Part shown: positions 6,464 to 15,483 of the stretch, one piece after another
Position numbering within the stretch: position 1 is the first letter of the stretch
Layout: every line of letters begins with the position of its first letter
NCBI GenBank assembly: GCA_903928225.1
Contig: CAIYPU010000039.1
Coordinates: 1 to 46,554, forward strand
Source of the DNA: an uncultured Chlorobiaceae bacterium
Lineage (GTDB): Bacteria > Bacteroidota > Chlorobiia > Chlorobiales > Chlorobiaceae
Direction: 5' to 3'
Length of the DNA: 46,554 bases
Position numbers and translations under genes: made by a program
The notes under the pieces: model-generated
What the model saw: only the letters and a program-made list of their open reading frames with translations
Database searches by the model: none
Told to the model about the DNA's origin: nothing

Positions 6464-9112
6464 ATGGCACATCGGTCGATCAACCGTCTTCTCGCGGTTC
6501 TGCTTTTCATTCTCGCCGAAATACTGTACCTCAGCACCATGGCGCCGACGCTGTCATTCTGGGATTGCGGCGAAACCATCACCACATCCTATACCCTCGG
6601 GATACCTCATCCTCCAGGGGCACCGCTTTTTCTGCTGCTCGGCAGGCTGTTCACGATGATCCCGTTTTTCAGCGATACCGGCGCAAGGGTGAACCTGATC
6701 AGTACGCTGGTCAGTTCATCGACCATCATGCTTACGTACCTGATCATCGTCCGCCTTGTCACCCTTTACCGACAGAGCGATCCCGACAGATGGGACCTTC
6801 CTGAAAAAGTTTCGGCCTATGGCGGCGCAGCCGTGGGAGCGCTTTGCCTGGCACTTTCAGACAGCTTCTGGTTCAATGCCGTCGAAACGAGCCTCTGGTC
6901 CTCCTCGCTCTTTTTTATCGCAATGATCACCTGGCTGATCCTCCGCTGGCATGAAGAGGACCCGAAGCCGGGCCATGAGCGCTGGCTTATGCTGGTCATG
7001 TACATGATCGGACTCTCCATCGGGGTGCATCTTTTGAGCCTCCTGACGATCTTCGCGGTTTCCCTGGTCTATTATTTCAAGAAGTACAAGGTAACGCCGC
7101 TCTCTTTCTCGTTACTCATTATCGGTTCCGGAGCGGTTTTTTTCCTGATTTTTGTCGGGATTATCAAAGGGCTCCCCATCCTTGTCCATCTCACCTCATG
7201 GTGGGGATTCGTTCTGTTATGCCTCCTGCTGGGCTTCGGAATCCATTACGCCCACAAACACCGGATGGCACGGCTCAATACCGCCCTCGTTTCGGTTTTT
7301 CTCCTGATCATCGGCTACACCTCCTACGGCCTCATCTATGTGAGGGCGCATGCGGGGCCGCCAATCAACGAGAACAACCCGTCGACCCCGGAAGCGTTTT
7401 TTTCCTACCTCAACCGGGAGCAGTACGGCGATATGCCGCTCTGGCCGAGGAGATGGTCCCCCGAACCGGTCCATCAGTACTTTTACCAGCAGTATTCGAG
7501 TGACCTCGACTACTTCCTCAGGTACCAGATGCAGAAGATGTATTTCCGTTACTTCGGCTGGCAGTTCATCGGGCGCGAACACGACCTCGAAGGTGCCGGA
7601 GTGGACTGGTCGGTGCTCTGGGGCCTGCCGTTCCTGATCGGCCTTGTCGGCGCATATACCCATTTCCGACGGCAATGGAAGATGGGGCTTGTGGTGAGCG
7701 CGTTGTTCGTTATGACCGGAGCGGCTCTGGTCATCTACCTCAACCAGACTGAACCCCAGCCGCGGGAGCGCGATTACAGTTATGTCGCGAGCTTTTTCGC
7801 GTTTGCCCTCTGGATCGGGATAGGAGTGGAAAGTTTGTGGTACCGGGCCGCTGAGAAACTGAAAGCCGCAAAACGGCAGGACCTGGTCTTTCCGGCGGCA
7901 GTGCTTTCGGTCGCGGCCTGCCTGCTCTTTGTGAACGGCAGGATGCTGATGGCGAATTACCGGGTACACAGCCGTGCGGGTAATTACGTACCCTGGGACT
8001 GGGCCTGGAACATGCTGCAGAGCTGCGGGAGGGATGCCATACTTTTCACAAACGGCGACAACGATACCTTCCCCCTCTGGTATCTCCAGGAGGTCGAGCG
8101 CATCAGGACCGATGTGCGTGTGGTAAACCTCAGCCTTGCCAATACGGGCTGGTACCTCTACCAGTTGAAGAATACCTCTCCGAGAGGCGCAAAACGCATC
8201 GGTTTCAGCATGAGCGACGAGGAGATCTCGGGGATCACGTACGAGCCTATCGATTCGGTGAACGTCGTCCTGCCTTCCGGCAGCGCCCGCGAGGAACTGC
8301 TTGCCCTTTCAAAGCGTGATGGAACCCGCCTGCCTTCCGAGCCGCAGCAGGCTATCACCTGGATGCTCAAACCCGGTCTCACCTATGACGGCCAGGGGTA
8401 TTTCCGTCCGCAGGACAAGGCTGTGTATGATGTCGTCATGAGCAATTTTGCAAGCCGGCCTATTTATTTCGCACTTACGGTCGATCCGGAAAACATGATC
8501 GGCCTGGAGAAATACATGCGGCTTGACGGCCTGGTCTACAAGCTTGTTCCGCTCAAAAGCTCCGATCCGATGAGCTATGTCGATCCCTCGCTGCTGTACG
8601 GGAACCTCGCCGGAGTCTACAGGTACCGCAACCTCGACAATCCGAAGGTCTATTTCGAAGAGACATCGAGAAGGCTCTGCGGCAATTATTCCCCGCTTTT
8701 CGTCAGGCTCGCTCTTGAACTGGCCGACAACCCTTCCGGGGTGCTCAGGATACCCGGCCGGTCCTCACAGTCCGTCATGGTCAGGCAGGGAGATCTTGCC
8801 GTCAGGGTGCTCGATATGTCTTCAAGGCTGTTTCCGCTTTCCCAGTATCCGGTGAATCCCGAACTTGCCGGTTCGGTTATCTCTCTCTATATCCGCCTAG
8901 GTGAAAAGGAGAAAGCAACATTGTATATTGAATATCTTGAAAAGCTGTGCCATGACACGTCACCCTCAACCGAACCGAAGCTGTATTATGTCCTTGCCAG
9001 GGCATACCGGAACGTCGGCCGGAAAGACGATGCAATGCGCATTATCGATCAGCTGGCCAAAGAACTGAACCAGCCAGGCTTGATAAAGGATTTTGAAACA
9101 ACGAAGGATTAA
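6464..9112 (+). CDS. DUF2723 (TMEM260-like) multi-pass membrane protein with TPR-like tail
   Basis: This protein has 882 residues from the ATG at 6464. The open frame extends 40 codons further upstream but overlaps hemW and lacks a membrane-type N-terminus. The N-terminal DUF2723 domain (about 10-500) carries the family signature TLSFWDCGE (Asp34, Glu37) and GIPHPPGAPL, and roughly ten hydrophobic helices. The C-terminal part is soluble, with a long extracytoplasmic segment (NGDNDTFPLWYLQ) and helical repeats near the end. The family resembles GT-C glycosyltransferases, and the human relative TMEM260 is reported as a protein O-mannosyltransferase. A protein-glycosylation role here is therefore a reasonable inference, not shown. 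lpxA starts 7 bases after the stop. Confidence 0.85.
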   Translation: MAHRSINRLLAVLLFILAEILYLSTMAPTLSFWDCGETITTSYTLGIPHPPGAPLFLLLGRLFTMIPFFSDTGARVNLISTLVSSSTIMLTYLIIVRLVTLYRQSDPDRWDLPEKVSAYGGAAVGALCLALSDSFWFNAVETSLWSSSLFFIAMITWLILRWHEEDPKPGHERWLMLVMYMIGLSIGVHLLSLLTIFAVSLVYYFKKYKVTPLSFSLLIIGSGAVFFLIFVGIIKGLPILVHLTSWWGFVLLCLLLGFGIHYAHKHRMARLNTALVSVFLLIIGYTSYGLIYVRAHAGPPINENNPSTPEAFFSYLNREQYGDMPLWPRRWSPEPVHQYFYQQYSSDLDYFLRYQMQKMYFRYFGWQFIGREHDLEGAGVDWSVLWGLPFLIGLVGAYTHFRRQWKMGLVVSALFVMTGAALVIYLNQTEPQPRERDYSYVASFFAFALWIGIGVESLWYRAAEKLKAAKRQDLVFPAAVLSVAACLLFVNGRMLMANYRVHSRAGNYVPWDWAWNMLQSCGRDAILFTNGDNDTFPLWYLQEVERIRTDVRVVNLSLANTGWYLYQLKNTSPRGAKRIGFSMSDEEISGITYEPIDSVNVVLPSGSAREELLALSKRDGTRLPSEPQQAITWMLKPGLTYDGQGYFRPQDKAVYDVVMSNFASRPIYFALTVDPENMIGLEKYMRLDGLVYKLVPLKSSDPMSYVDPSLLYGNLAGVYRYRNLDNPKVYFEETSRRLCGNYSPLFVRLALELADNPSGVLRIPGRSSQSVMVRQGDLAVRVLDMSSRLFPLSQYPVNPELAGSVISLYIRLGEKEKATLYIEYLEKLCHDTSPSTEPKLYYVLARAYRNVGRKDDAMRIIDQLAKELNQPGLIKDFETTKD

Positions 9113-9119
9113 TCAACTT

Positions 9120-9917
9120 ATGCAGACAGGTATTCATCCAACCGCGATTGTCGACCCCGGTGCGGTTATCGGTGATGGAGTTGTTGTGGGGCCTTACACG
9201 ATCATTGACGAAGATGTGGAAATTGGGGAAAGTACGGTTATCGGGCCCCACGTTCATGTCGCATCGGGCGCGAGGCTTGGCAGATCATGCCGGGTCCATG
9301 CCGGGGCTGTTCTTGCGGGTATTCCCCAGGACCTCAAATTCGTTGGTGAGAAAACGTATCTTTACGTTGGTGACAGGACTGTTATCAGGGAGTGCGTTAC
9401 CCTGAACCGCGGTACGAATGCGAGTGGCAAGACGGTTATCGGTTCAGACTGCCTCATCATGGCGTATGTCCATGCAGGTCATGACTGCATGATCGGGAAT
9501 CATGTCATCATTGCGAACTCCGTGCAGATGGGCGGGCACTGCGAAATCGGCGATTATGCTTTTATCGGTGGACTGAGCGGTGTTCATCAGTTTGTCCGCA
9601 TTGGGCGCTATTCAATGGTTGGAGGAATATCAAGGGCCTCCCTCGACGTTCCTCCCTATGTCATGGCGGGTGGTCATGATGCTTTCCGGTATGAAGGGCT
9701 GAACATCGTCGGTCTGAAACGGAAAGGTTTTTCTTCTGAAAAAATTACTCTGCTCAAGAATACTTACAGGCTCATCTTCCAGTCCGGGCTTCTGCTGTCG
9801 AACGCTCTCGAAAAGGTGAGGTCGGAGATGCCGCTGGAACCGGAGATTGCGGAAATACTCGAGTTTTTTTCCGCCGGGTCCAACGGCAGGAAATTTCTCA
9901 AGCCATTCAACAACTGA
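9120..9917 (+). CDS. lpxA: UDP-N-acetylglucosamine acyltransferase LpxA
   Basis: This cytoplasmic enzyme performs the first step of lipid A synthesis: transfer of a 3-hydroxyacyl chain from acyl-ACP to UDP-GlcNAc O-3. Its 265 residues show left-handed beta-helix hexapeptide repeats across the first two thirds. The catalytic His is His121 in HAGHDCMIGNH, followed by the C-terminal helical domain (GLKRKGFSSEKI). The position equivalent to E. coli Gly173, part of the acyl-chain ruler, is Gly169, which is compatible with a long hydroxyacyl chain. ATG 9120 was chosen over the upstream in-frame start at 9093 because it gives the family N-terminus (MQTGIHPTAIV) and does not overlap the previous gene. 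Confidence 0.95.
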   Translation: MQTGIHPTAIVDPGAVIGDGVVVGPYTIIDEDVEIGESTVIGPHVHVASGARLGRSCRVHAGAVLAGIPQDLKFVGEKTYLYVGDRTVIRECVTLNRGTNASGKTVIGSDCLIMAYVHAGHDCMIGNHVIIANSVQMGGHCEIGDYAFIGGLSGVHQFVRIGRYSMVGGISRASLDVPPYVMAGGHDAFRYEGLNIVGLKRKGFSSEKITLLKNTYRLIFQSGLLLSNALEKVRSEMPLEPEIAEILEFFSAGSNGRKFLKPFNN

Positions 9918-9934
9918 ACAATCGAAACGGTACC

Positions 9935-10918
9935 ATGTCCCGTTGGGCATTAGGCATAGATCTGGGGGGAACATCGATCAAGGCTTCTGTCGTCGGTGAG
10001 GACACCGGCCTTCTTTCGGGCACGAACATTCCGACTGCGAAAGGTTCCGGGCCCGGAGGCATTATCATGCAGTTGTCCGCGATCGTAGCCGATCTGTACC
10101 GCAGCGCTTCAGTCACTCTCGATCCTGCCGATTTTACCGGTGTGGGGCTTGGGGCTCCGGGCGCGGTCGATTCGGAAAAGGGTTTGCTGAGCTATCCTCC
10201 GAACCTTCCCGGCTGGTCGGTTTATCCGTTGCGTGATGAACTTCAGCAGGCAGTCAGGAAGGAGTTGCTTTTCGATGTTCCGGTTTTCATCGATAATGAT
10301 GCCAATGCCGCAGCTTATGGCGAAGCGGTTTACGGCGCGGGCAGGGCTTTTCAGGATTTTCTCATGGTCACGCTCGGTACGGGAGTTGGCGGGGGTATCA
10401 TCCTCAACAGGAAGCTTTACCGGGGACCACAAGGTACAGCCGGGGAGATAGGGTTCATGATCATCGATTTCGAAGGTCCCGGTCTCCATGCCGGTATCAG
10501 GGGAACGATCGAAAGCATGATCGGCAAGACACGCATTGTCGAGCTTGCAACCCGGATGATCGCATCCTCTCCTACGGGTTCTCTTGCCTTCCGCCTTTGC
10601 GGCAACGATTATTCCCGGCTTTCTCCCAGGCATCTCGAACAGGCCGCCAGAGAAGGGGATGAAGTGGCTCTTGCCGTATGGGACAGGGTTGGGGCGATTC
10701 TCGGTGTGGGGCTCGCCAATGTCACCGCGCTGATGGATATCAGGAAGTTCGTTATCGGGGGAGGTATTTCAGCGGTCGGTCATTTCATTTTCGATCCCGC
10801 TCTCGCCACCCTCAGGCAAAGAACGCTTCCTTCCATGCATGACGGGCTTGAAATTGTCCCGGCGCTGCTTGGCAACAAGGCAGGGATGTACGGCGCGGCG
10901 GCATTGTGCTTCGGCTGA
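9935..10918 (+). CDS. ROK-family sugar kinase (glucokinase-like) lacking the zinc motif
   Basis: This 327-residue ASKHA-fold kinase has the N-terminal phosphate motif IDLGGTSIKA, the catalytic segment FIDNDANAAAYGE, the second phosphate motif VTLGTGVGGGII and the C-terminal adenosine motif FVIGGGISA. These point to an ATP-dependent glucose or N-acyl-hexosamine kinase. In typical ROK proteins, GEIGH is followed by a CxCGxxGCxE zinc-binding loop. Here it reads GEIGFMI ... GPGLHAGIRGTIES, so the His and all three Cys are absent. ATP binding and catalysis could survive, but sugar specificity cannot be inferred from the usual residues. It sits between lpxA and comF on the same strand. Confidence 0.82.
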   Translation: MSRWALGIDLGGTSIKASVVGEDTGLLSGTNIPTAKGSGPGGIIMQLSAIVADLYRSASVTLDPADFTGVGLGAPGAVDSEKGLLSYPPNLPGWSVYPLRDELQQAVRKELLFDVPVFIDNDANAAAYGEAVYGAGRAFQDFLMVTLGTGVGGGIILNRKLYRGPQGTAGEIGFMIIDFEGPGLHAGIRGTIESMIGKTRIVELATRMIASSPTGSLAFRLCGNDYSRLSPRHLEQAAREGDEVALAVWDRVGAILGVGLANVTALMDIRKFVIGGGISAVGHFIFDPALATLRQRTLPSMHDGLEIVPALLGNKAGMYGAAALCFG

Positions 10919-10942
10919 TCAAGGCAATGACAACGGTATTCC

Positions 10943-11635
10943 ATGCTGGATCACTTTCTCCATTTATTGTTTCCCCATGTCTGCATCATCTGCGGGGAAT
11001 CTCTCAGGCAGGGCGAGCTGCACTGCTGTGGCAGCTGCGTATCCCGTTTCGACAGATTTTCTTCTCCCCCGGAATCAGGGGAAGTGCTCCGCAATACCAT
11101 GGTTTCGCGTTATGGCGGCAAGTTCGCTTTCGCACAGGGATGGTGCCTTTATCGCTTCCATAAGGCGAACCCGCTGCAGCATGCCCTGCATTCCATGAAA
11201 TACGAAGGCCATTTCACCGTTGCGGAATATTTCGGCAGCTGTCTCGGGGAATGGATGCTTTCGGGCGGGAGCATCGATGGAATAGAATGTATAGTCCCGG
11301 TGCCTTTGCATCACCTGAAAAAAATTGAGCGTTCCTACAACCAGGCGGAAAAGATAGCCGGGGGGATAGGACGCGCCATCGGAAAACCGGTACGTCCGGA
11401 GCTGCTTCAGCGGCATCGCTGGACACATTCCCAGACTTCGCTGCCAGCAAGGCAGCGCCGGAAGAACCCCGAAGGGGCCTTTCGGGCAACCGGTGCTTCA
11501 ATGCCCGGCCATGTTCTTCTGGTGGACGATATCGTAACGACCGGAGCGACTATGATATCTGCCGCAAAAGCGCTGCAGAAAGCCGGCGTCGGGCGGATAT
11601 CGCTCGCTGCCGTAGCACTTGCAGCACATGACTGA
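10943..11635 (+). CDS. comF: ComF-family phosphoribosyltransferase
   Basis: This 230-residue protein has the ComF layout: an N-terminal zinc-finger-like segment (Cys-x2-Cys in VCIICGE and CCGSC) followed by a type-I phosphoribosyltransferase domain with the PRPP-binding loop VLLVDDIVTTGATM near residues 190-203. ComF proteins are associated with DNA uptake in naturally competent bacteria, but many bacteria carry them without known competence and the substrate is uncertain. The stop codon overlaps the probable rsmE start (ATGACTGA), indicating translational coupling. Confidence 0.85.
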   Translation: MLDHFLHLLFPHVCIICGESLRQGELHCCGSCVSRFDRFSSPPESGEVLRNTMVSRYGGKFAFAQGWCLYRFHKANPLQHALHSMKYEGHFTVAEYFGSCLGEWMLSGGSIDGIECIVPVPLHHLKKIERSYNQAEKIAGGIGRAIGKPVRPELLQRHRWTHSQTSLPARQRRKNPEGAFRATGASMPGHVLLVDDIVTTGATMISAAKALQKAGVGRISLAAVALAAHD

Positions 11636-12383
11636 AAAAATGGACCTGTTTTTTACCCCTGGTGACCACATCGATCTGCAGTCCGGCAGGTTGAACATCG
11701 AAGGTGACGAGTTTCATCATATCGTCAGGGTATTGAGAAGAAAATCAGGGGAGACCATCCTTGTGACCGACGGCCAGGGTTTTCGATGCGAGGCCGTGAT
11801 AACCGGGATGGGGAAAAAATCCCTTGAGGCGGAAATCCGCAGCCATTACAGCCAGACAAGACCTGCAACTGAGGTTGCCGTGGCGTTTTCTCTGCTCAAG
11901 GCCCATCAGCGCTTCGATTTTTTTCTTGAGAAAGCCGTCGAACTTGGCGTTTCGGCAATTATTCCCATGATTACCGCCCGGACGGTTTCCCAACCGTCGA
12001 ACGAAAAAATTGAAGGAAAGCTCACCCGATGGGGCAACATTGTCCTATCGGCGGCGAAACAGTCAAAACGGGTATTTTTCCCCCGCCTTGAAGCTCCGCT
12101 TCACTTCAGGGATATTCTCGGGCTTCAGGGTTATGACAACAGGCTTTTGCCGTATGAAGGGGCAACGGCACCACCAGATGCGGATTATTCCGGGAAAAAA
12201 ACCATTTTTCTCATAGGCGGCGAAGGCGGTTTCACCACAAATGAAGTGGAGTGCGCCAGAACCGCGGGATTCAGGGACGTATCGCTCGGAAAAACCATTC
12301 TCAGGGCGGAAACCGCCGCAATTTTCTCTGTAGCGATGGTCCGCGGGAAGCTGCTTGAAGGGGAACGGGAAAAGTGGCTGTAA
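11628..12383 (+). CDS. rsmE: 16S rRNA (uracil-1498-N3)-methyltransferase RsmE
   Basis: This SPOUT-class methyltransferase modifies U1498 of 16S rRNA in the small ribosomal subunit. It has an N-terminal PUA-like segment (FHHIVRVLRRKSGE) and a C-terminal trefoil-knot SAM domain with LIGGEGGFTTNEVE and the near-invariant LGKTILRAETA. Three in-frame starts exist: TTG 11619, ATG 11628 and ATG 11640. The ATG at 11628 overlaps the comF stop and is preferred. ATG 11640 gives MDLFFTPG, also a usual family N-terminus, and cannot be excluded. Confidence 0.92.
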   Translation: MTEKMDLFFTPGDHIDLQSGRLNIEGDEFHHIVRVLRRKSGETILVTDGQGFRCEAVITGMGKKSLEAEIRSHYSQTRPATEVAVAFSLLKAHQRFDFFLEKAVELGVSAIIPMITARTVSQPSNEKIEGKLTRWGNIVLSAAKQSKRVFFPRLEAPLHFRDILGLQGYDNRLLPYEGATAPPDADYSGKKTIFLIGGEGGFTTNEVECARTAGFRDVSLGKTILRAETAAIFSVAMVRGKLLEGEREKWL

Positions 12384-12401
12384 CATAACAGGAACAAACA
12401 T

Positions 12402-13475
12402 ATGAACAGCTTCAAGGCCAATCAGCTCATCATTCTTTTTTTCGTTCTGTTCATATCGGCAATTTTTTTTGCCATGATCCGCTTTTTTCTCATGGCAATT
12501 TTCCTGGCAGCCATTTTTTCAGCCCTTGCCATGCCTGTCTACAACCGCTTCGAGCGCTGGCTGAAAGGAAAAAGGAATCTGTCGGCAGGTCTGACCATGT
12601 TCACCCTCTTCCTTATCGTGGTCCTGCCTCTTGGGACCGTGCTCGGTATCGTGGTAACCCAGGCGGTAAAAATCAGCAGCATCGCGGTGCCCTGGATCAA
12701 GCAGCAGATCCCCGAGCCGGCCCTTTTCGACCAGCAGATCCGCAGTCTTCCATTCTCCGGAGAACTCGAAATGTCCCGCGAAGAGATACTGCAGAAAGCC
12801 GGCGAGCTTGCCGGAAAGACTGCTTCCATGCTGGTTGGCGCCATTTCATCGATTACCTATTCGGCGGTCACCGATCTGTTCCTGCTGTTTGTCTTTCTCT
12901 ATTGCATGTTCTTTTTTCTCAGGGATGGCCGCAGAATTCTCGAAAAAGCACTTTCATACCTACCGCTCTCCATCTCCGACGAACAGCGTCTCCTCGACAG
13001 GTTTCTGTCGGTAACGAGGGCGACACTTAAAGGTACGGTAGTCGTGGGTTTCGTCCAGGGGTCCCTTGCCGGGACGGCTCTGCATGTCGCCGGTATCGAC
13101 AATGCCCTGTTCTGGGGCACCATCATGTCGATGCTTTCCCTGATACCGTTTGTCGGCTCCGCGCTGATATGGCTACCTTCTGCAGTTTACCTCGCAGCTA
13201 CGGGGCAGTATATTCAGGCTGGAGGGGTTGTTCTTTTCTGCAGCGTCGTTGTCGGTCAGATCGACAATATCATCAGGCCTGTCCTGATCGGGCGTGACAC
13301 TCGCATGCATGAACTGCTGATCTTTTTCGGAACGCTTGGCGGAATAGCACTTTTCGGTGTGTTCGGATTTATTGTAGGTCCGATCGTGGCTGCTCTTTTC
13401 ATGACGGTATGGGAAATCTATGGGGAAGTTTTCAACGATTTCCTCACCGAAATAAAAAGCGGAAGAGCGAGATGA
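12402..13475 (+). CDS. AI-2E/PerM-family membrane transporter
   Basis: This 357-residue inner-membrane protein has the AI-2E family arrangement. Paired N-terminal helices come first (residues 8-48 and 62-92), then a long soluble stretch (about 95-150), then a helix-rich C-terminal half containing the family signatures LSLIPFVGSALIWLP and IIRPVLIGRDTRMHELLIFFGTLGG. Characterised relatives include TqsA (autoinducer-2 export) and sodium/proton antiporters, so the name should not be read as proof of AI-2 transport. It starts 18 bases after rsmE and ends at a strong shared terminator. Confidence 0.88.
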   Translation: MNSFKANQLIILFFVLFISAIFFAMIRFFLMAIFLAAIFSALAMPVYNRFERWLKGKRNLSAGLTMFTLFLIVVLPLGTVLGIVVTQAVKISSIAVPWIKQQIPEPALFDQQIRSLPFSGELEMSREEILQKAGELAGKTASMLVGAISSITYSAVTDLFLLFVFLYCMFFFLRDGRRILEKALSYLPLSISDEQRLLDRFLSVTRATLKGTVVVGFVQGSLAGTALHVAGIDNALFWGTIMSMLSLIPFVGSALIWLPSAVYLAATGQYIQAGGVVLFCSVVVGQIDNIIRPVLIGRDTRMHELLIFFGTLGGIALFGVFGFIVGPIVAALFMTVWEIYGEVFNDFLTEIKSGRAR

Positions 13476-13519
13476 GAGGACTGTCCAGTGTCCTCTCTTC
13501 ATCAATGAACGTCAATTGG

Positions 13520-13556
13520 AAAAAAGAAAAGCGGCTCGAGGCCGCTTTTCTTTTTT
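13520..13556. terminator. Bidirectional terminator, 16-bp perfect stem
   Basis: A perfect inverted repeat has two 16-base arms around a 5-base loop (TCGAG). The GC-rich core (GCGGC/GCCGC) is flanked by A6 on one side and T6 on the other. It lies between the convergent permease gene and ndk and has the form of an intrinsic terminator in both directions. Confidence 0.93.
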
Positions 13557-13569
13557 CGTGTTCCTGCAT

Positions 13570-13992
13570 TCAATTCACGCTGACGACCTCTTCGGCGGAG
13601 AAAAAGAATGCTCCTTCGATAGACGCGTTTTCTGCCGAATTGGAACCATGGATGATGTTTTCACCCTTGCTGTCAGCATAGAGCTTGCGGACCGTGCCAT
13701 CCTCAGCCTGTGCGGGGTCGGTCGCACCGATGAGGGTGCGGAAATCCGCGACTGCATTTTCCTTTTCAAGGATCATCGGTACGCAAGGGCCTGAAGACAT
13801 GAAATCAACCAGTTCCCCGTAGAACGGCCTTTCACGGTGAACGGCATAGAATTCACCGGCAGTCTGCTTCGTGAGGCGGGTTTTTTTCATGGCGACGATT
13901 CGGAACCCGGCACGTTCGATTTTATCGATGACAGCCCCGATAAGCTGTTTGCGGACACAGTCCGGCTTCAGGATGGTGAGCGTTCTTTCCAT
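13570..13992 (-). CDS. ndk: Nucleoside diphosphate kinase
   Basis: This enzyme transfers the gamma-phosphate between nucleoside triphosphates and diphosphates through a phosphohistidine. At 140 residues it has the usual length. The N-terminus is [12 protein letters not shown], and the active-site motif NIIHGSNS carries the catalytic His115. The C-terminus is the usual short Glu-containing tail. Cytoplasmic. It is transcribed alone, divergently from the HTH gene, and shares its terminator with the convergent permease gene. Confidence 0.97.
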   Translation of the reverse strand: MERTLTILKPDCVRKQLIGAVIDKIERAGFRIVAMKKTRLTKQTAGEFYAVHRERPFYGELVDFMSSGPCVPMILEKENAVADFRTLIGATDPAQAEDGTVRKLYADSKGENIIHGSNSAENASIEGAFFFSAEEVVSVN

Positions 13993-14200
13993 GTGAATAG
14001 TGCGTTGGTTTGGTGAAATAAAAGTTCGAGCGAAGATACATAATCGTTCCGGATAATGGAAACATCCTCTGTCATAGCCTTTCCGTATCGAAATTCACTC
14101 ATCGGTGATCATGAATTGGTTCCTTCTGATCTTCCGCTGATTAATTCCTTCATTCGTTTGGCTTTCTGTTTCATCACGGAAAGTTTGTGCAAAATGCGTC

Positions 14201-14229
14201 TTGTTTGTGGCGTGTAATTATTGTAAAAT
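14201..14229 (+). promoter_or_regulatory. Candidate sigma-70 promoter for the HTH gene
   Basis: TTGTTT and TAAAAT are separated by 17 bases in the AT-rich 281-base region between ndk and the HTH gene, giving a leader of roughly 40 bases. The rest of this intergenic region shows no gene. Confidence 0.4.
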
Positions 14230-14273
14230 ATGTGTTGGTATATCAGTGTTTTCATCATTGTAAACGTACACTC

Positions 14274-14573
14274 ATGGCCGAAAAAATACCAGACTACAGC
14301 ACGCTTGAACTGCTGGCCGGCAAGTTGAAAGATACGAGAATGCGTTCAACGCTTTCACTTGATGAAATAAGCAGTAAGCTCATGATCCAGAAACGACACC
14401 TCGAAGAGATTGAAGCCGGAAGTCTGCATTTTCTGCCAAAAGCCTATGTTTTCACCTATGTGAAAAAATATGCGGAAGAACTTGGCGTGCATGACCAGGA
14501 GGTTTTTGAGCGCTGCAGGAGGGAGCTTCAACTCGTTAATGCCCCTCAAAAAAAAGGATTGTTTTTCCGTTAA
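14274..14573 (+). CDS. Small RodZ-type helix-turn-helix protein
   Basis: This 99-residue protein is essentially a single HTH_25/Cro-C1-like domain. The pattern TLSLDEISSKLMIQKRHLEE, then IEAGSLHFLPKAYVFTYVKKYAEELG, is the signature of the cytoplasmic N-terminal domain of the cell-shape protein RodZ. The transmembrane helix and periplasmic domain of full RodZ are absent and the chain ends in a basic tail (QKKGLFFR). It may be a stand-alone DNA- or MreB-binding domain. The ATG at 14274 was chosen because the upstream extension (29 codons) contains no family residues and overlaps the likely promoter. Confidence 0.78.
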   Translation: MAEKIPDYSTLELLAGKLKDTRMRSTLSLDEISSKLMIQKRHLEEIEAGSLHFLPKAYVFTYVKKYAEELGVHDQEVFERCRRELQLVNAPQKKGLFFR

Positions 14574-14738
14574 CAGCTATGGAGAGTAAATCACTTCCCC
14601 TGATGTGAGATTTGTACTGTTTTTTCTGGAAATTGGATAAAAACGGTCTAATATTAGGAATTTATAACGGAGCATATACATTCCATACATGATACAGGGC
14701 AGATAAAGCATTGTTTTCAATAATCATGAATTGCTGTT

Positions 14739-15431
14739 TTGGACGGTAGGGTAGCCATTATAACAGGAGCATCCGGGAACCTCGGCACAGCGGTTGCGAG
14801 GAAATTTTTCAGGGAAGGCGCATCGCTTCTTCTGGTGCACCATCACCAGGGACCAGCACCGGAATTTGCCAAGCCACAGAAGAATGTTCTCAGCCTGGCT
14901 CTCGATCTTACGAGCCCGGAGTCGGGCCGGACCATGGTTCGTGAAGGTATGCAGCGTTTCGGGAGGATCGATATCCTCGCCAACATCGCCGGAGGTTTTT
15001 CCATGGGCAAGCCAGTGCATGAGACTTCACCGGAAACCTGGGAGCTGATGTTTTCGCTCAATGCCGGTACAGCAATCAACGCATGCAGCGCCGTTATACC
15101 GTTCATGCGGGATCGCCGGTACGGAAAGATCGTCAATGTCGGCGCGCAGGTCGCGCTTGCGGGTAAAGCACTCATGGCGCCATACATCATTTCGAAATCG
15201 GCGGTGGCCAGGCTGACGGAAAGCCTCGATGAAGAAAACCGGTCGTATGGCATCAATGTCAACTGTGTGCTTCCCGGCGTTATCGATACGTCGCAGAACA
15301 GGCGTGACATGCCGGATGCCGATCGTTCGCGCTGGGCAGCTCCGGAAGCTATTGCGGACGTTATCTTTTTTCTTGCATCTGATGCCTCGAGGGTGATTCA
15401 CGGTGCGTCAATTCCCGTGCAGGGCGCGTAA
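14739..15431 (+). CDS. Short-chain dehydrogenase/reductase with uncertain start
   Basis: This classical SDR of about 230 residues has the nucleotide-binding motif TGASGNLG, the structural segment NIAGGF and the catalytic Tyr-x3-Lys in YIISKSA. Ser is expected upstream of it, but the equivalent position near VNVGAQVALAGK has no Ser, so the catalytic triad looks incomplete. A SIPVQGA C-terminus is typical. NAD(P)H-dependent oxidoreduction of an unknown substrate is inferred. The frame opens at TTG 14739 with no ribosome-binding site. An ATG at 14726 is one base out of frame, and removing one T from the run at 14737-14740 would join it to the gene as MNCCLDGRVAIITG, the usual SDR N-terminus. Confidence 0.78.
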   Translation: MDGRVAIITGASGNLGTAVARKFFREGASLLLVHHHQGPAPEFAKPQKNVLSLALDLTSPESGRTMVREGMQRFGRIDILANIAGGFSMGKPVHETSPETWELMFSLNAGTAINACSAVIPFMRDRRYGKIVNVGAQVALAGKALMAPYIISKSAVARLTESLDEENRSYGINVNCVLPGVIDTSQNRRDMPDADRSRWAAPEAIADVIFFLASDASRVIHGASIPVQGA

Positions 15432-15483
15432 GGGTTTGTTGTGATAAGCGGCGATTATTAACTATTTTCATTCATTCTGACAA

